Part shown: positions 1 through 11,800 of the stretch, piece by piece
How the letters are laid out: each line of letters starts with the position of its first letter
How positions within the stretch are numbered: position 1 is the stretch's first letter
From: Synanceia verrucosa
Taxonomy: Eukaryota; Chordata; Actinopteri; Perciformes; Synanceiidae
Length of the DNA stretch: 64,000 nucleotides
Reading direction: 5' to 3'
Assembly: GCA_029721515.1 (NCBI GenBank)
Contig: CM056562.1
Coordinates: 16,065,335 to 16,129,334, forward strand
The notes under the pieces: model-generated
The model's database searches: none
What the model was told of the DNA's origin: nothing
What the model saw: only the letters and a program-made list of their open reading frames with translations
Translations under genes and position numbers: made by a program

Positions 1-1568
1 CCTAACAAGCTTTTTCCCTGCGCAGCCAAGTGTCAAAGTCACCCAACAGGACGGCGGTGCCTTCAACACAACAACAGAACAGAGTGAAAGAGCACAAAGA
101 GAAATGCTGCGCTCGTTTTCACCGTTTCCCTCATTTACCAGAGATGGGACGCAACCAGATACCCACCGGCAGCAGTTACAAGATGGATTCCTCATTATAT
201 TTGCATGGTTTACTTTCATCACTTTCCTAGCAATATGGTGAGGACTGAGGAGTATGAAGGACAGCATATGGTTTGGTGCCACTCCTGATGGTACCGACTA
301 CTGAGGGATGTGCGAACATAACAAGATGACAGCAGGCAGACAGCCAAGTAACAGCCTAAATAACAAGCTGATGTTTGGCTAGAAGCTTTAAGTATTTTAT
401 CTCTGATGTCATGTATATATGTAGCCAATAGCCAGGCTGGATAATTCAAAAGTAATGAAATTTCATGTCCTATCCAAGACCTAAATCCAACACAGCTCAA
501 CTGAACATATGTGCTACAGGGAGGGCTGGGCTGTCTCGCTGTTACGCAAATGAAAAACTCAAACCTTTCTTAACCAGCTAATTTTGTTGAATATAATGAT
601 GTACTGAAAAAAAATACCTTACAGCATTGTTTCAGAGCAATGAAGACTATTTTCTGCTGTTATTGTCAGTTAAGGATGATGCCCTGTATTAGGACCAAAC
701 AGAACTGGGCAGAAAAGGGCCAAGGCCACCAAAAGGACACGGCTCGTCCATTTGAATTGGATGTAACCCAAACACCAGGACGAGAAAGCTTGTCATCACT
801 CTCTCTCTTTCTGTCTGTCTGTCTTCCCTCCATTACTGTCTCACGTCCTCTTTTCATTCAGACAGACAAGCATGTTACCTGGTTTATTTTATGCATTATA
901 AAAAAATGTCTTTTTCAGTTCGGGCTAGAAATAAACAGACTGTGTTTTGCACTCTTTACAAACACCACCATTTCACTGCCACTCTGTTAAACCAGGGGGA
1001 CCACTCTTTCACTACACACAAGTGTGTGAGTCATGTATGAAGCAGGCTTCAATACACATCTGAATCAGCCATGATTCATTGTTAAAGCAGGTCACCGCTT
1101 TATTAATCCTGTTTCTATATCAGTTCTGCAGACGGGTTACTACTTCCAACACAAACATTACGGCAAAACAGCAAGAAGGCATGATGCTTCCAGGGATTTA
1201 ATGTTGCAAAGCTGTTGCATCCTATGTGAGGGGACAGCCTTGATGTCTTTAGGTCTGCAGAAGACAGTCCCACTGTCTCACTGGTGGATCACAGGATCTA
1301 CATGAAACGACTTGCAAAATAAAAACGAAGGGAACACTGCTCTCCTCTCATCCCAGCCTTATCTGTCATGCAACACCACCTCCTCCATTCAAGAGTGGGA
1401 GTTGGTAAACACAGCCAACAGGATGGTAATAACAACTTGATATGTGTTTTTTGGTGGATGCAGATGATGGGGAAGCCATCACTTGCACACTGAAGGGCCA
1501 ATTACAGAAGAAGGTCAGTGTCACATCAGATGGTTTAGTGTATGATGCGTTTAAAGACGCAGCCGTAC
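1..1568 (-). other. kcnma1: kcnma1 intron 1 (partial)
   Basis: This stretch lies downstream (on the minus strand) of the splice donor that closes kcnma1 exon 1 and continues past the left edge. I see no further kcnma1 exon in it, no RNA gene and no recognisable mobile element. Short open frames here have no protein-like character. Confidence 0.7.
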
Positions 1569-1859
1569 CTTGTGTTTGATGTTGCAGTGGCAGCAGACAG
1601 TCCACATGTATTTGAGGGTCCTCCACAGCAGGATGATGAACAGACCCCCGAAGAACGTCACCATGGAGGAGGCGAGGAATGCCCACCACATGCGCTGTCC
1701 ATTATTGTCGCAGGGCACCTCTGACGAGAACGGGATGACAACGTCTTCCATCTTGGATATTAAGATCGACGAGTCCGGATTTATGTTGCTGTTGATATTG
1801 CGTGTCCTCATAGAGCTGTCGCGTCCATGGGGAACGGTGCCACCTGCCTCGGCTAGCAT
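1569..1859 (-). CDS. kcnma1: kcnma1 exon 1: N-terminus and S0 helix of BK channel
   Basis: First coding exon of the large-conductance calcium- and voltage-gated potassium channel alpha subunit, a plasma-membrane tetramer. It encodes 97 codons in phase 0 and ends at a GTACGG donor. The block EVPCDNNGQRMWWAFLASS followed by MVTFFGGLFIILLWRTLKY is the invariant S0 membrane segment of BK channels. The CCHC after it is the cysteine cluster palmitoylated in mammals (family knowledge). A TAA stop lies directly before the ATG in the same frame, so the first methionine here is the earliest possible without an upstream exon. Two later methionines (codons 17 and 37) could also serve; codon 37 (MEDVV) matches the short mammalian start. 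The long Gly/Ser run of the human N-terminus is absent. Pore, S1-S6 and RCK domains lie outside the window. Confidence 0.93.
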
Positions 1860-1912
1860 TTAGGAGCCTTGGAGAGCCTGTGCCAGCGTCCCCAGCCCCA
1901 CTCACCAGCCAT
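1853..1912 (-). promoter_or_regulatory. overlapping uORF in kcnma1 leader
   Basis: A 19-codon upstream frame starts at 1912 and ends at a TAG at 1853-1855, a few bases after the kcnma1 ATG (1857-1859) and out of frame with it. If included in the transcript, ribosomes that use it pass the main start, which usually lowers translation. Its start is followed by a donor-like G/GTGAGT, so it could instead be removed by alternative splicing. There is no transcript support. Confidence 0.4.
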
Positions 1913-2620
1913 ATTGCTTGGAAAAAAAACAAAAAACAAATATATATAAATATTGTCTTCACCCACCCAATGGAGTCTCTCTCTTTTTTTGTTCCCTGGT
2001 ATTTTAGCAGCCTGATAATTGTTCGCTCGTGACAGCGTGAGACACCGCACACGCGAACCGGACCAAAATAGCGGGTCGGTGGCCCTTGGACAGAGGCATT
2101 TAAATCCGCAGTATCTCAGTCTGAGGGGGTTTCTGGGTCCTTCACGCCGCCGAGAGCCATGGCGAAGACGGCGACGGGTGCAGCCGTCGAGGCTGACAAA
2201 TTACACGTCGGTCAGTGATAAAACACGACGACGGAGGGAAATGTTTGCAGCCTGTTGTCGGCGAGGCGACCTCTGTTCGTGTCATCAGCCGTCTTCCATT
2301 CAGGGGTCCTGTCGACGATAAAAGGCCAAAAACAAAGAAAACGCAGAGAGAAAATTTAAATTTACGGACCGAGACGCGTTTTGATGCAAATTTGGTGTTT
2401 AAAAAGGACTAGAGAGCTCGCGTGGATGTCACCGTCTACATTAGATCCCCTGCAGCCCTGGCACTGACAGCTGAGAGAGAGAGAGACAGAGAGAGAGTAG
2501 AGTAGAGTGTGGTAGAGAGAGAGATAAGAGAGAGAGAGTGGGAGGGGAGAGATAGAGAGCGCGCGCCTGTCAGATTCGTTCCAGATGAGAGCGCGAGGAG
2601 ATCTCCAGGTAGGGGGCGGA
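1860..2620 (-). promoter_or_regulatory. kcnma1: kcnma1 5' leader and CpG-rich promoter region
   Basis: The sequence upstream of kcnma1 exon 1 is CpG-rich, especially about 2030-2300, with clusters of CG dinucleotides otherwise rare in the window. This fits a CpG-island promoter for a neuronal and muscle channel. No clear TATA box at a sensible distance was found; a T/A-rich run near 1940-1955 lies inside the presumed leader. The small open frames here look non-coding. The transcription start cannot be placed from sequence alone. Confidence 0.5.
2472..2560. repeat. (GA)n purine tract
   Basis: About 90 bases are nearly all G and A on the plus strand, mostly GA dinucleotides with a few T interruptions, ending in the alternating GCGCGCGC at 2559-2566. 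It sits in the putative kcnma1 promoter. Confidence 0.85.
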
Positions 2621-5415
2621 GCGAAGCTCTAATTATAAAATAATAATAATAAAGATGGACAGAGATCAGTGATAAATGCAGACCTCCTTTGCATGTCCTT
2701 TTACTCCAATGAGTGTCACGCGACACAAAAACAAAAAACATTTATCTGACTGTATAAACATGACAGTAAACGATGAGTGTCCATAGAAAGTGGATGTAAC
2801 CTGCGCATTAAAAACTTTTTGTAATTACTGATATCTATCTATCTATCTATGATGACAATATGGCATGGCTAGCAGTGGTTTATGGAAGATGTCTCTCAAG
2901 TAGTCACAGGATCCAAAGAGGATATGGGGGGAAAGAGCTGGCTTGAGGGCCCCTGAAAGAGCAGTGACCCCCTGAGCATCAGAGCGTGCAGGTGCCAGCG
3001 TCACAAGGCTCCAGTTTTCTTAAACCATCAGAAGTCCCTCTGGATGCTTCAGTTAAGTGACAGTGTTTTTTAAAGAGTTATGACACATCATTTTAAAAGT
3101 AAACATGCCGTAGTAAGGCGTGGCAACGATATGTGATATATGGTTTCTGGTCATTTATTGTGTGGGAAATATCTGGGTTTCGACAGAAATAGCTGCTGTA
3201 ACTAACTCCTTTAACCTGGGAGGGGAGCGAGCTGTGAAACACCAGAGACAATAAATGTGTGAATTTACAGCACTTCAGAGTCATGATTGTGTGATGCTGA
3301 TCATTGTGACTTCACACACGGTAAAACAGAGGCATCATAGGTCAACACTGCTGTGAAGAAACTGCCATGAAGAAACTGTTGAAATGTTCCTCACTGATAT
3401 TTGTTCCCTAATATCGTTTATTCAGAATTTGCTTGGGGGGTGATATTGCAGCAAAACACCAAGATCAAAGTCAGACAGGCATAAGTAAGGTTTCAACTTT
3501 AAATATATGGCCCCATTTACTTTTTGAAGCTTGAGCAGCATCTGATCAGCAAGTAATGAGTCGTCTTCCTGCTGATGAAACTTTCACATCGAAGGCGAGT
3601 GATGCTTCTCTGCGGCAGCCTCCTGGGATGATCACTTTAATGAAAAATTAACTGAGGTGATACAAGTCGAGAAGCATTAGAGCAGAGAGCTCCAGATGCC
3701 TCGTGATGACAAATGTCAAGTTATATTCAGAAAACAACTGATGCAAATACATCTGCGTATAATTTAAGCTGCGTATTCTCTAACATGGTATACAGACAGA
3801 GAGCAGTCCTCATACTGTGTAAAAGCCAATTGAGATTCCTAAGCAACGATACGCCCCCCTCAGAGGTCACTGAAAGTGAAAGCATCAGCAGCACATGCTA
3901 CATGCGTTATGTGCCCTAATAAATCTCACTGGCATTTACGGCTGGTCGCAGGAAAAGGGACTTGAGTGGATTGATCATCCCTCCGTGAGAGGCCAGCTGT
4001 TGGGCGAGTGGTTCCTTGTGGGCTGGCAGAACTTTACCCAGAGGGTCTCTGTGTGCTGACAGATGAGGAGATTAACACAAGAGCAGTCAAGTGGTTAACC
4101 CTGCAGGACATTTGGACATGCTGATAAGACAAAATGGACAAATTTGTCCCATCATGCACGGAGGATGGGAAAGGCCACGGCTTGCCAGTGTGGACTACCA
4201 AGATCCTCCACTGTCAGACGTGAGACTTCTCAAGTTCAGTGGAGCTGTCAGCAGCTGTCTCGAAACAGACACCTCAGCAGGAGGGCTGGAGACACTACTC
4301 CTTTCTAAAACAGGCAAGGGGGGACTTGGAGGACGTTAAGAATTGGTCGCAACATGTTGCAGACCTGAACCTACAGGATATTATTAAATATGGAGTCATT
4401 TGTGACCAATGAGTTTCACTCAGAGTCCAAGTCGCAGGCAGTTTGAGGCATTGGTGGATGTTCTAGAGACACTGGGTGCTCTCTGGTCCTGATGAACCCG
4501 TTAGATAGCTGGAGGGCAGTCACGCACTGTGACATCATTGGCTAGAGGAGCATGTGACCCCGATCACAGCGCTAGGAGGGAACAACCTTGAGCTGGAGGC
4601 TGGATCCAATCAACCAGCAAGATGTGATACAGCCACAGGCTGTCCAACTGCATGGAAAACAACTCTCACAGAATGCTGCAGGAATGAGAGGTTTTCTTAG
4701 AGTGCAGAGTGAACATACTGTACATTTATCAAGTCCCTTCACTCTGGGATCATTCACAGTAAAACAAAAGTTCTCCACTGAGATTAAAACAGTTTAGGTT
4801 CGCTCTTAAATGAGCGCATGACCTTATTGAAGTTATGAGCATGAAAACCCACCACCTGCCACCACACTGTACCAGGACAAACCAATCAGAGATGACAATC
4901 CAGCCTTCATCTGCCTTATTGTTTATTGTTGTCAGGAAATTCTTATACTTCATTTGTTTTTCTGCAAAAGCCTATGATGTAAGAAAAAACATATTTATAC
5001 ATGTGTAGAGGGCGGCACGATGGTGTAGTGGTTAGCACTGTCTCACATCAAGAAGGTACCGGGTTGGATTCCCGAGAACATAAACCTCAGAGTGCAGCTT
5101 TCATCTTTATCGCCCTCGCTTTGAGATCCTGGCAGATATTATCACACGACCTAATCTTAACTAAGAAACTCACGGTTTCATCCACCGTTTTTTTTCCATT
5201 TGCTGCCGCTTGCACAAAATAGATTCACTTTTATCTTCGCACACATCCTCACAGGCTCCATCTCTGAAGGACAACGTCACATTTCGGCGAGACAGTTATC
5301 GAAAATATTCTGCAGATGAAGAATTTAGTCGTTGTGAATTCAATCATTCCATTTTTTGCAGTATCAGACTAACAAAAACTCAGATTGAGTCCTTACTGTG
5401 ATACAGAAAATGAGT
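2621..5415. other. intergenic region between kcnma1 and dlg5 3' end
   Basis: The two minus-strand genes face head-to-tail here. The region contains a short (ATCT)n run at 2831-2850 and one dispersed-repeat fragment near 5009-5085. Otherwise I see only unremarkable A/T-rich DNA without protein-like frames. Confidence 0.6.
5009..5085 (+). repeat. teleost tRNA-box dispersed repeat, 5' fragment
   Basis: The segment matches the head of a very common fish repeat that reads GGCGGCACGATGGTGTAGTG, then GTTAGCACTGT, and further on AAGAAGGTACCGGGTTGGAT. The last part resembles a Pol III B box. Only the first part is present; a full copy lies at 44580-44895. Confidence 0.75.
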
Positions 5416-5421
5416 TTTATT
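5416..5421 (-). terminator. candidate dlg5 polyadenylation signal
   Basis: AATAAA on the minus strand (TTTATT on plus), the only canonical hexamer I noticed between here and the dlg5 stop codon. Confidence 0.4.
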
Positions 5422-7329
5422 CTCATGTTAATGTCTCAACATACAAATCACATTCTTTTTAACAAAAGAAAAGTTCAATCAGTACCTGGCATTTCGACTA
5501 TTTCTAAAAATACAACCAGTTCATGTTGTATCCTGCTCTCTCTCTCTCTCTTTCTCGCTCTCTTTCGCTCTCATATGCTATCTACTCAGAAAAATAGTAA
5601 CATTACAGTTTACTTCTGCTCACTCTTTTAGCCCAATAGTCAAACTTGTGGACCAATTTTCTTTTGAAAAACTGTGCAAGAATAGATCCCTTTTTAATAA
5701 TTCAAACAAAAAGTGATCCTTTTTTCCTAATGAAGAACAAAAAAGGCCATCAATGAAATGTAAGGAACTGATGTGAGAGAAAAGAAACATGAATTAGTTA
5801 CAGTAGTAAATTATAGTACCTAGTCGTAGTCTACTGGAAACCTATCAACAGTTACATGTTTAAGGTCAACAGATCAACAAGTGCAAAACAGAAATAAAAG
5901 GATAAAGTTGACTTAGTGGATTTTGGCACAATAACATACAGGATATGGTTTCCGAGGATGGGCAGAATATTTTTTTTTTCAATATTTTTTTTTTGCCTCC
6001 TCAATAAAAAATACAATTAAATAACAATGAAAAGTCACTAACATTTAAACAGATCAGAGGAAAATCCTTTAAGATATTACCCTGCAAATTTTGCTTCATA
6101 GTGTTTCTTTTAATGAGTACATTGATAAGTGACGACCAACCACAAAAAATAAATTCTTAAAAAAAAAAAAAACATGCTAATACCTGCTAAGACATGACTT
6201 GACCGCCAGACGTTCCTAGGCGAATGACCTAGTAAAAATACATGTAATATATATTTATATATATTTCTTTTTTCAGTTGTATCTGCATATTGTATATGTT
6301 ATACTTTATATTGTTGTTAAATATATGTTAAAGAATGATAGTTACACAGTGGTCTGTCTAGCCCTGGAGTGCATTCTGAGGAGTTAACCCTTTGGCCGCC
6401 ACTTCGGCCTACCCACCATACCTCACCATTGTCATGCGCTCTACACTGTACTGGTCTCAAATCAACCCCTAAAATGTCTAGTCCATGATGGGTTAAAATG
6501 ATGTGCTGAATCTTGAAAAGAAATCCTCTTAAAACGTTCTTGCTACGTGACCAGGGGCTGGTTTCAGATCAGGGTTCTTCTCCGAAGGCACTTCCGAAAG
6601 GCCCATAAACTGTCCACGCACCCAGCTGCTATAGAACCGCAATGCATAGAGCAAACATGGATGTGTTTTGGGAGTTTTTCATGGCTGGTCACTGCTGGCA
6701 ATCAGGGTTCAGTTAAAGACCACGGCTACATACTTCAAGAGGTCTTTGATGCTTTTGCACTTTTGTGATGAAACACCACGAGGAATGTGATGTCTGATTC
6801 TGGCATTAACATTTCTATAGCATCATATTTAAGCTAACAAATGGCCATGATTCAACTAAAACAGTCACTTAAATTGTTGACACACACACACACACACACA
6901 CACAGATGCATAATTGTAGGGAGAACACAAATGTCATTTGGTACATGGGAGGCTGAGGGCGAGGCTGTACTTCATTAGTGTCGAGGTGTGTGTACACAGG
7001 GGAGGGAGAGGGACACGCATTCAAACAAATATTGAACACAAAGCAGACACACTCGTCTTTTTGCCTGTAAACGGACGCTTATAATGCAGCATTACAAATA
7101 CACCATCAGAAACCCTTAGAGACCGATCTTTTTGACATCCAGTGCTACTAACCTGCTCCGGAGCACATCACAACTAAATGGAGGCTCTGATTATAAATCA
7201 GGACAACACTTTAAAAAAATATCAATAATTTACAGAACTAGCTCACGGTAGTGTACCGACGTGTATAGTGTGAAAGGGAGTGATTAGTGTTTGGAGATGA
7301 AAGCTCGTTGTAGTGGTGGCCGGTCTCCT
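5416..7329 (-). other. dlg5: dlg5 3' UTR (predicted extent)
   Basis: This is non-coding sequence after the dlg5 stop. The first good AATAAA on the minus strand downstream of the stop is at 5416-5421, which would give a UTR of about 1.9 kb. It is A/T-rich, with a (CA)12 run at 6881-6904. A CT-rich microsatellite (5535-5572) lies just inside the predicted end. True cleavage could be elsewhere. Confidence 0.5.
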
Positions 7330-8867
7330 CTAGGGGCAGCCGAGTGGAGTCCACAGGACTTTACTTTGTTCTTGATCAACGATAGTTATGATCTGAGTGC
7401 AAATGTAAGGCAGGGCGCCACCTTGGACAATACCTGAAAACAGAAGGGACGTTTATCACGGTGAAAAGAAAAGTACTGACCGACACATACAGGGCATATT
7501 GTCAGTTTTTTCCAGTTCCTTTGCATACAAACCTGTGAAGAATTTGCTGTACTCTTGCTCTATCTTCTGCGCACTTTCAAACTGCTCCTTGGAATGTTTT
7601 TGAGATATTTTGTCCCGCAGATAAACTGTATCCTTCTGCTCCCTGTGAAATCAAAGACATAGAAGGTAAGAATCTTCCTTATATTTTGACTGTCTTCTCA
7701 AGCTTTCAATCCTTTGGAGCCTCTAATATTTTAATAAAAGTAATCATATATGCAACACTTTATGTCTGTTGTTTATGAGGTACTGAAGTACTTATTCAAA
7801 TGTGCAGCAACAATGTCTGATCCTGGCAAATCATTCATAACAATTAACAAATATGAAATGAAGAAGGGCCCCAGCACTGAGAAACTGTTTTAAAAAAGAA
7901 ACACCAGCTGTTTGGGATTATGCAAGAGTTTGTGGGTGGGGTGGAGAGTGTGAAGGTTTATCCTGCTGCCATCCATCTATCCATCCATCCATCCATCCAT
8001 CCATCCACACAGACATGGCCTGGGTACCACTGGAACAGGACTAAAGTACATGGTTCAAGGAGAGCCTACTTACTTGATCTGCTTGGCGTTTTTGTAGCGG
8101 ACGAAGACAACAATTGGATAAATGTGAACGCTGTGGAGTCTTTCAATGGCATGCGGGGCAATGTCGAGCAAACAGTGGCAGCCCTGTATCCCCCCCAAAA
8201 AAGAAGAAAAAACAACAAAACAGAACCAACTAACTCAACACGCTGTTTGAAAAGGCTTGATAACAACTGACACTTTAGAGCGAGAAGCTTTCCATTCATC
8301 GCCATCTAAGATTAAAGCTTATCTTGAGCAGAGATTGAAAGACACATTAAAGCCATTTTATCTGTCCTGATAAAAATCAGATGAGGAAAAAACTGCTGGC
8401 TAATACCTTCTCTGTTATTTCCTTTATAGAAGAGACAGTGGTCACGTCAAAATGGCCGCTCCTGCGCTTGTAGTCGATGAAGAGGCAGTCTTTGACGCCG
8501 CGCTCGATGGCTTGCTGGGATGCCTTCATTACCTCTACAAACACCACAGTGAGAGAGTAAAGAAAACTGCTGATAGCACAAAGCAGGGATAAGTTAAGGT
8601 GTAATCATATGATGTAAATGTTTTAATATAAGATGCAGAATTTGCTGATAGATATTAAGAACGTAGATGCATTTATTCCCCTGATTTGTGGGACTGACAA
8701 ACATCTGGATGAGGTGAACTCACCTAGTACACATCTGCAGAACTTCCCAGGAGACTCTTTGACCAGCATCTCCTTGACGGCGTCAGTGAGCGGCCCGAGG
8801 ATGAGCACCGGTCGAGGAGAGGTGCACTCCACCTTCTGGACCCGCTGGTATGCCAGGCTAACGCAGT
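7330..8867 (-). CDS. dlg5: dlg5 exons 29-33: guanylate-kinase-like domain and stop
   Basis: Exons 8724-8867, 8407-8534, 8074-8183, 7533-7642 and 7330-7433. The domain starts SPRPVLILGPLTDAVKEML, passes through DYKRRSGHFDVTTVSSIKE, LDIAPHAIERLHSVHIYP and HSKEQFESAQKIEQEYSKFF, and ends LWTPLGCP with TAG at 7330-7332. The phosphate loop reads GPLTDAV and lacks the GxGK[ST] core of true kinases, so it is a protein-binding pseudo-kinase as in all DLG5. The acceptor of exon 31 has seven Gs between its T-run and ATACAG. Intron 31 carries a (CATC)n run (7971-8007). Confidence 0.94.
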
Positions 8868-11800
8868 CTGACACGAAGAAAAACTCACATCAACCAAATG
8901 TCCTTTAAAGATGCCACTTTGATGCTTCCTGCGACATATGAACATATCTTCTCACCATCAAGGAAGGGCATGGAGTCAGTGCTGATGGCATCCAGAGCGA
9001 CCATCTCTTTGCTGTCTTTGGAGCTGCTGCGTTTGTGTTTCTGTTTCCTCCTGAAGAAGGATCTGCGGGCTGCTGCAGAGAGAGTCTTGCTGGAGTCTTC
9101 CTTCATTTCTGTCACGCTGTGTCTGCGGTAAAACTCTTGGTCCATCCTACAGACACACAGGTGTATTTGAAGAGGATCTACACAGGAAAAGGCTCTGTGT
9201 GTAGTGTATAAGTAGTAGGACTTGTGTCTTCTGTTCTGTAGGGACATTTAAGACTTGCTTATGAGGACTGTTTAGCCAAGGCATGTAGCTCTGAGATTGG
9301 CTGGACAGAATGAATGAATGATTAGAATGTATTGTTACTGACCAAAAGTCCTTCAGGCCCAGTGTAACTACAAAACATAAAGTATCTGTGTTTGCTAACA
9401 TTGATGCATGTCTGCTGAGACACACTAAGAGGACATGACCTTGCCCTATGTCCAGGAGTGGAAAAGGACAGTCCATAACATATGGAGAAGTGACATTACA
9501 TACGATTCCTACCTTGCAGCAGTAATGGCACAGATTGTTGTCACAGCTGTTACAAACTGTCCTCTAGCTCAGAAATATATGTGTGTGCTCAGCATTGAGT
9601 TTTCCACTCACATGTACTTGCTGGGGATCTGCCCCCTCTGGATCTGCTGAGCGTTCTCATCTAGCTGCCAGGCCATCCACGTCCCAAAGCTGCCCTTTGG
9701 TAAAGACTCGTCCACGTACAGGATGTCATCCTTCTTAAAACTCAGGTCCCCCTCGGCCTCCCCCGTCCTATCGTAAAGTGCTCTGTTGAGAGGGAGAGAC
9801 GAAGACGGATGGAGTTATGAAGGGCAGGGCAGAGCGAGGAAGCGGTGGAGCAACCAGGTGATGAAGTGAGAGAGCAGGTGAGGCGTCAGACAAGAACAGT
9901 GTGAAGAGAACAAGCTCAAGGAGGAGGGTAAGAAAGGAAGCGCAAGAAAGTTTATCTGTAGGCCTTGCTTGCCTCTTGTTGGAGTGTTGTAAGTCATTCC
10001 CAAGCAGCCTATCTGTGACAGCCAGGCAGGCTGAGTGTATTTACTGAAGGTGACATCACAAGCCCACTTTCCTATATGACAAGTGACTGCAGCAGCTGAG
10101 GCAAAGCACCCTGTTGGACTCCTGACAATAAAACGTGACTATTTTAGAGCTTCACATACAGAGCTTTTCTAATGGCCTTGAAAACACTGAGCACTAAAAC
10201 AGTGAGGTGTTGCGAGTGGAGAGATTCAGATAAGCAAAATTTGCGGGGTGATTAGCAGAGCTGCAGTCACACACTGGATCTGGGACATAATTGGTTTGGA
10301 TGAGAAGGACTCCAGCTTTGTCCCGGGGGGTGCTCCAGCGGTGGTTCTCTGTATAGCATCATGGACATGAGATGAGGCTGCTTGTGGGGGAAATTAGTTT
10401 GGTCCTTACACATAAAACGCCCAACACTGATCTGTGTGCATGTGTAATGTGTGTGTGTTTGCATGTACCTAATATAGAAGCCATCTCCAGGAACATCTTT
10501 GAGCATGCTGAAGTCGTCCGGCCGATGCTGCACCTTGAATGTGACCGTCTCCGCAGGCTTCAGCATCTCAACGTACACCTCTTCTGCCGTCTTATTCTTC
10601 ATGTTTACAGAGTTGTACTGAGAGACGAGGCAACGAGGGGAAAAAAAAAGGAAAACATTACATCATGAAAAACAAGACACTCATCTGTGTATTCATTTGC
10701 AGTGTCTGTGAAGGGTCCACTGGTAAATAGCTACATTTCCCTACACTATTGATTTGTGCCATGTATGGGGGAAGAAGACAAACAAGATTGAAGGACGGAC
10801 TGAGAGCCGTGCGGCCCCAGTGAAAAAGCTGCATAGCAATTCAGAGAGCAGAGCACCCATTTTGTGGAAGCACGCCTCGAAATGATCTGCATTGATCGCC
10901 AGCGTGGTGCGAGAGAAACAATGTAGACGAGCAGGAAGGGAAAAATAAAGAAATGCCAGCACCTTCTGGCAGACCTGGAGTCTAAAGTAACAAAGGTTTT
11001 GCGTTGAGATCACTTCAAGTAACTGATATTACACCTCTTTGCTGATCCACAGTTATTCCACTTGTTCAATTAAGTTAAAAAAAAGCTCTAATTTAAAAAG
11101 ATGCCAGTTATGACTGAATGAAAATGTTTTGCACAGTGCTGTATCTTCATCAGTTGCTGAGGTTTCCAGCACTTGTGTGCACTCAGGTTTGGTGTGTAGG
11201 CAGAGATGCAGAGTCCTCACCTCCTGAATGAGGTCCCCAGGAAGCAGCCCATCAGGGCCCCTGGCAGGACTGTCCTCGTCCAGGCTCTCTATGAAGACGC
11301 CCCGCAGGTTTCCTCCACAGAGCATGACTCCCACCTCCACCCCAGGCCTGCGTACCGTCACCAGCCGTGGCTCACCCGCCTTCCTGCTGCCTTCAGACGG
11401 CATTCTAGAACTACAAGTGGGCATGTGAGGACGTGACATCTCTCACATAGACGGTTGATTTTATCCTGTTATTCATGTCTGTATAGAGGTTTACCTGATG
11501 AAATTGCGGGGACTGGCGGTGGGTGTGGTCTGCTTGGAGGAAGGAGTGAGTGTGCCCTCGTCCTGTTCGCTGATGGTGGAGTGATTGTCGGGGGTGGCGG
11601 CTCCGCTGCCCTGGGGAGTTGACTGAGTGCTGACCGGCTCCAGACGGGAGCTGCACAAAAAAAAAAAAAAGGAAGGTTTTGTAATGAACTTACAGTAGCG
11701 GTCAGATAAAAACACTGTCGCTATTGCATGCTCTGTCCTCTAGAGAGCACTGACAGTTCTAAGTATATGCCAGGAGTGATAAATAAAGAGCAATATATAT

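Noticed and set aside
1570..1863. Plus-strand open frame of 97 codons
   Set aside because: It is the antisense shadow of kcnma1 exon 1, whose S0 helix is unmistakable on the minus strand.
2019..2412. Two overlapping plus-strand frames in the CpG-rich region
   Set aside because: They are arginine-rich by-products of GC content in the kcnma1 promoter, with no homology recognised.
5009..5085. tRNA gene
   Set aside because: It has box-like motifs but no cloverleaf; it is a dispersed repeat fragment.
7971..8007. CRISPR-like array
   Set aside because: It is a simple CATC tetramer without spacers, in an animal intron.
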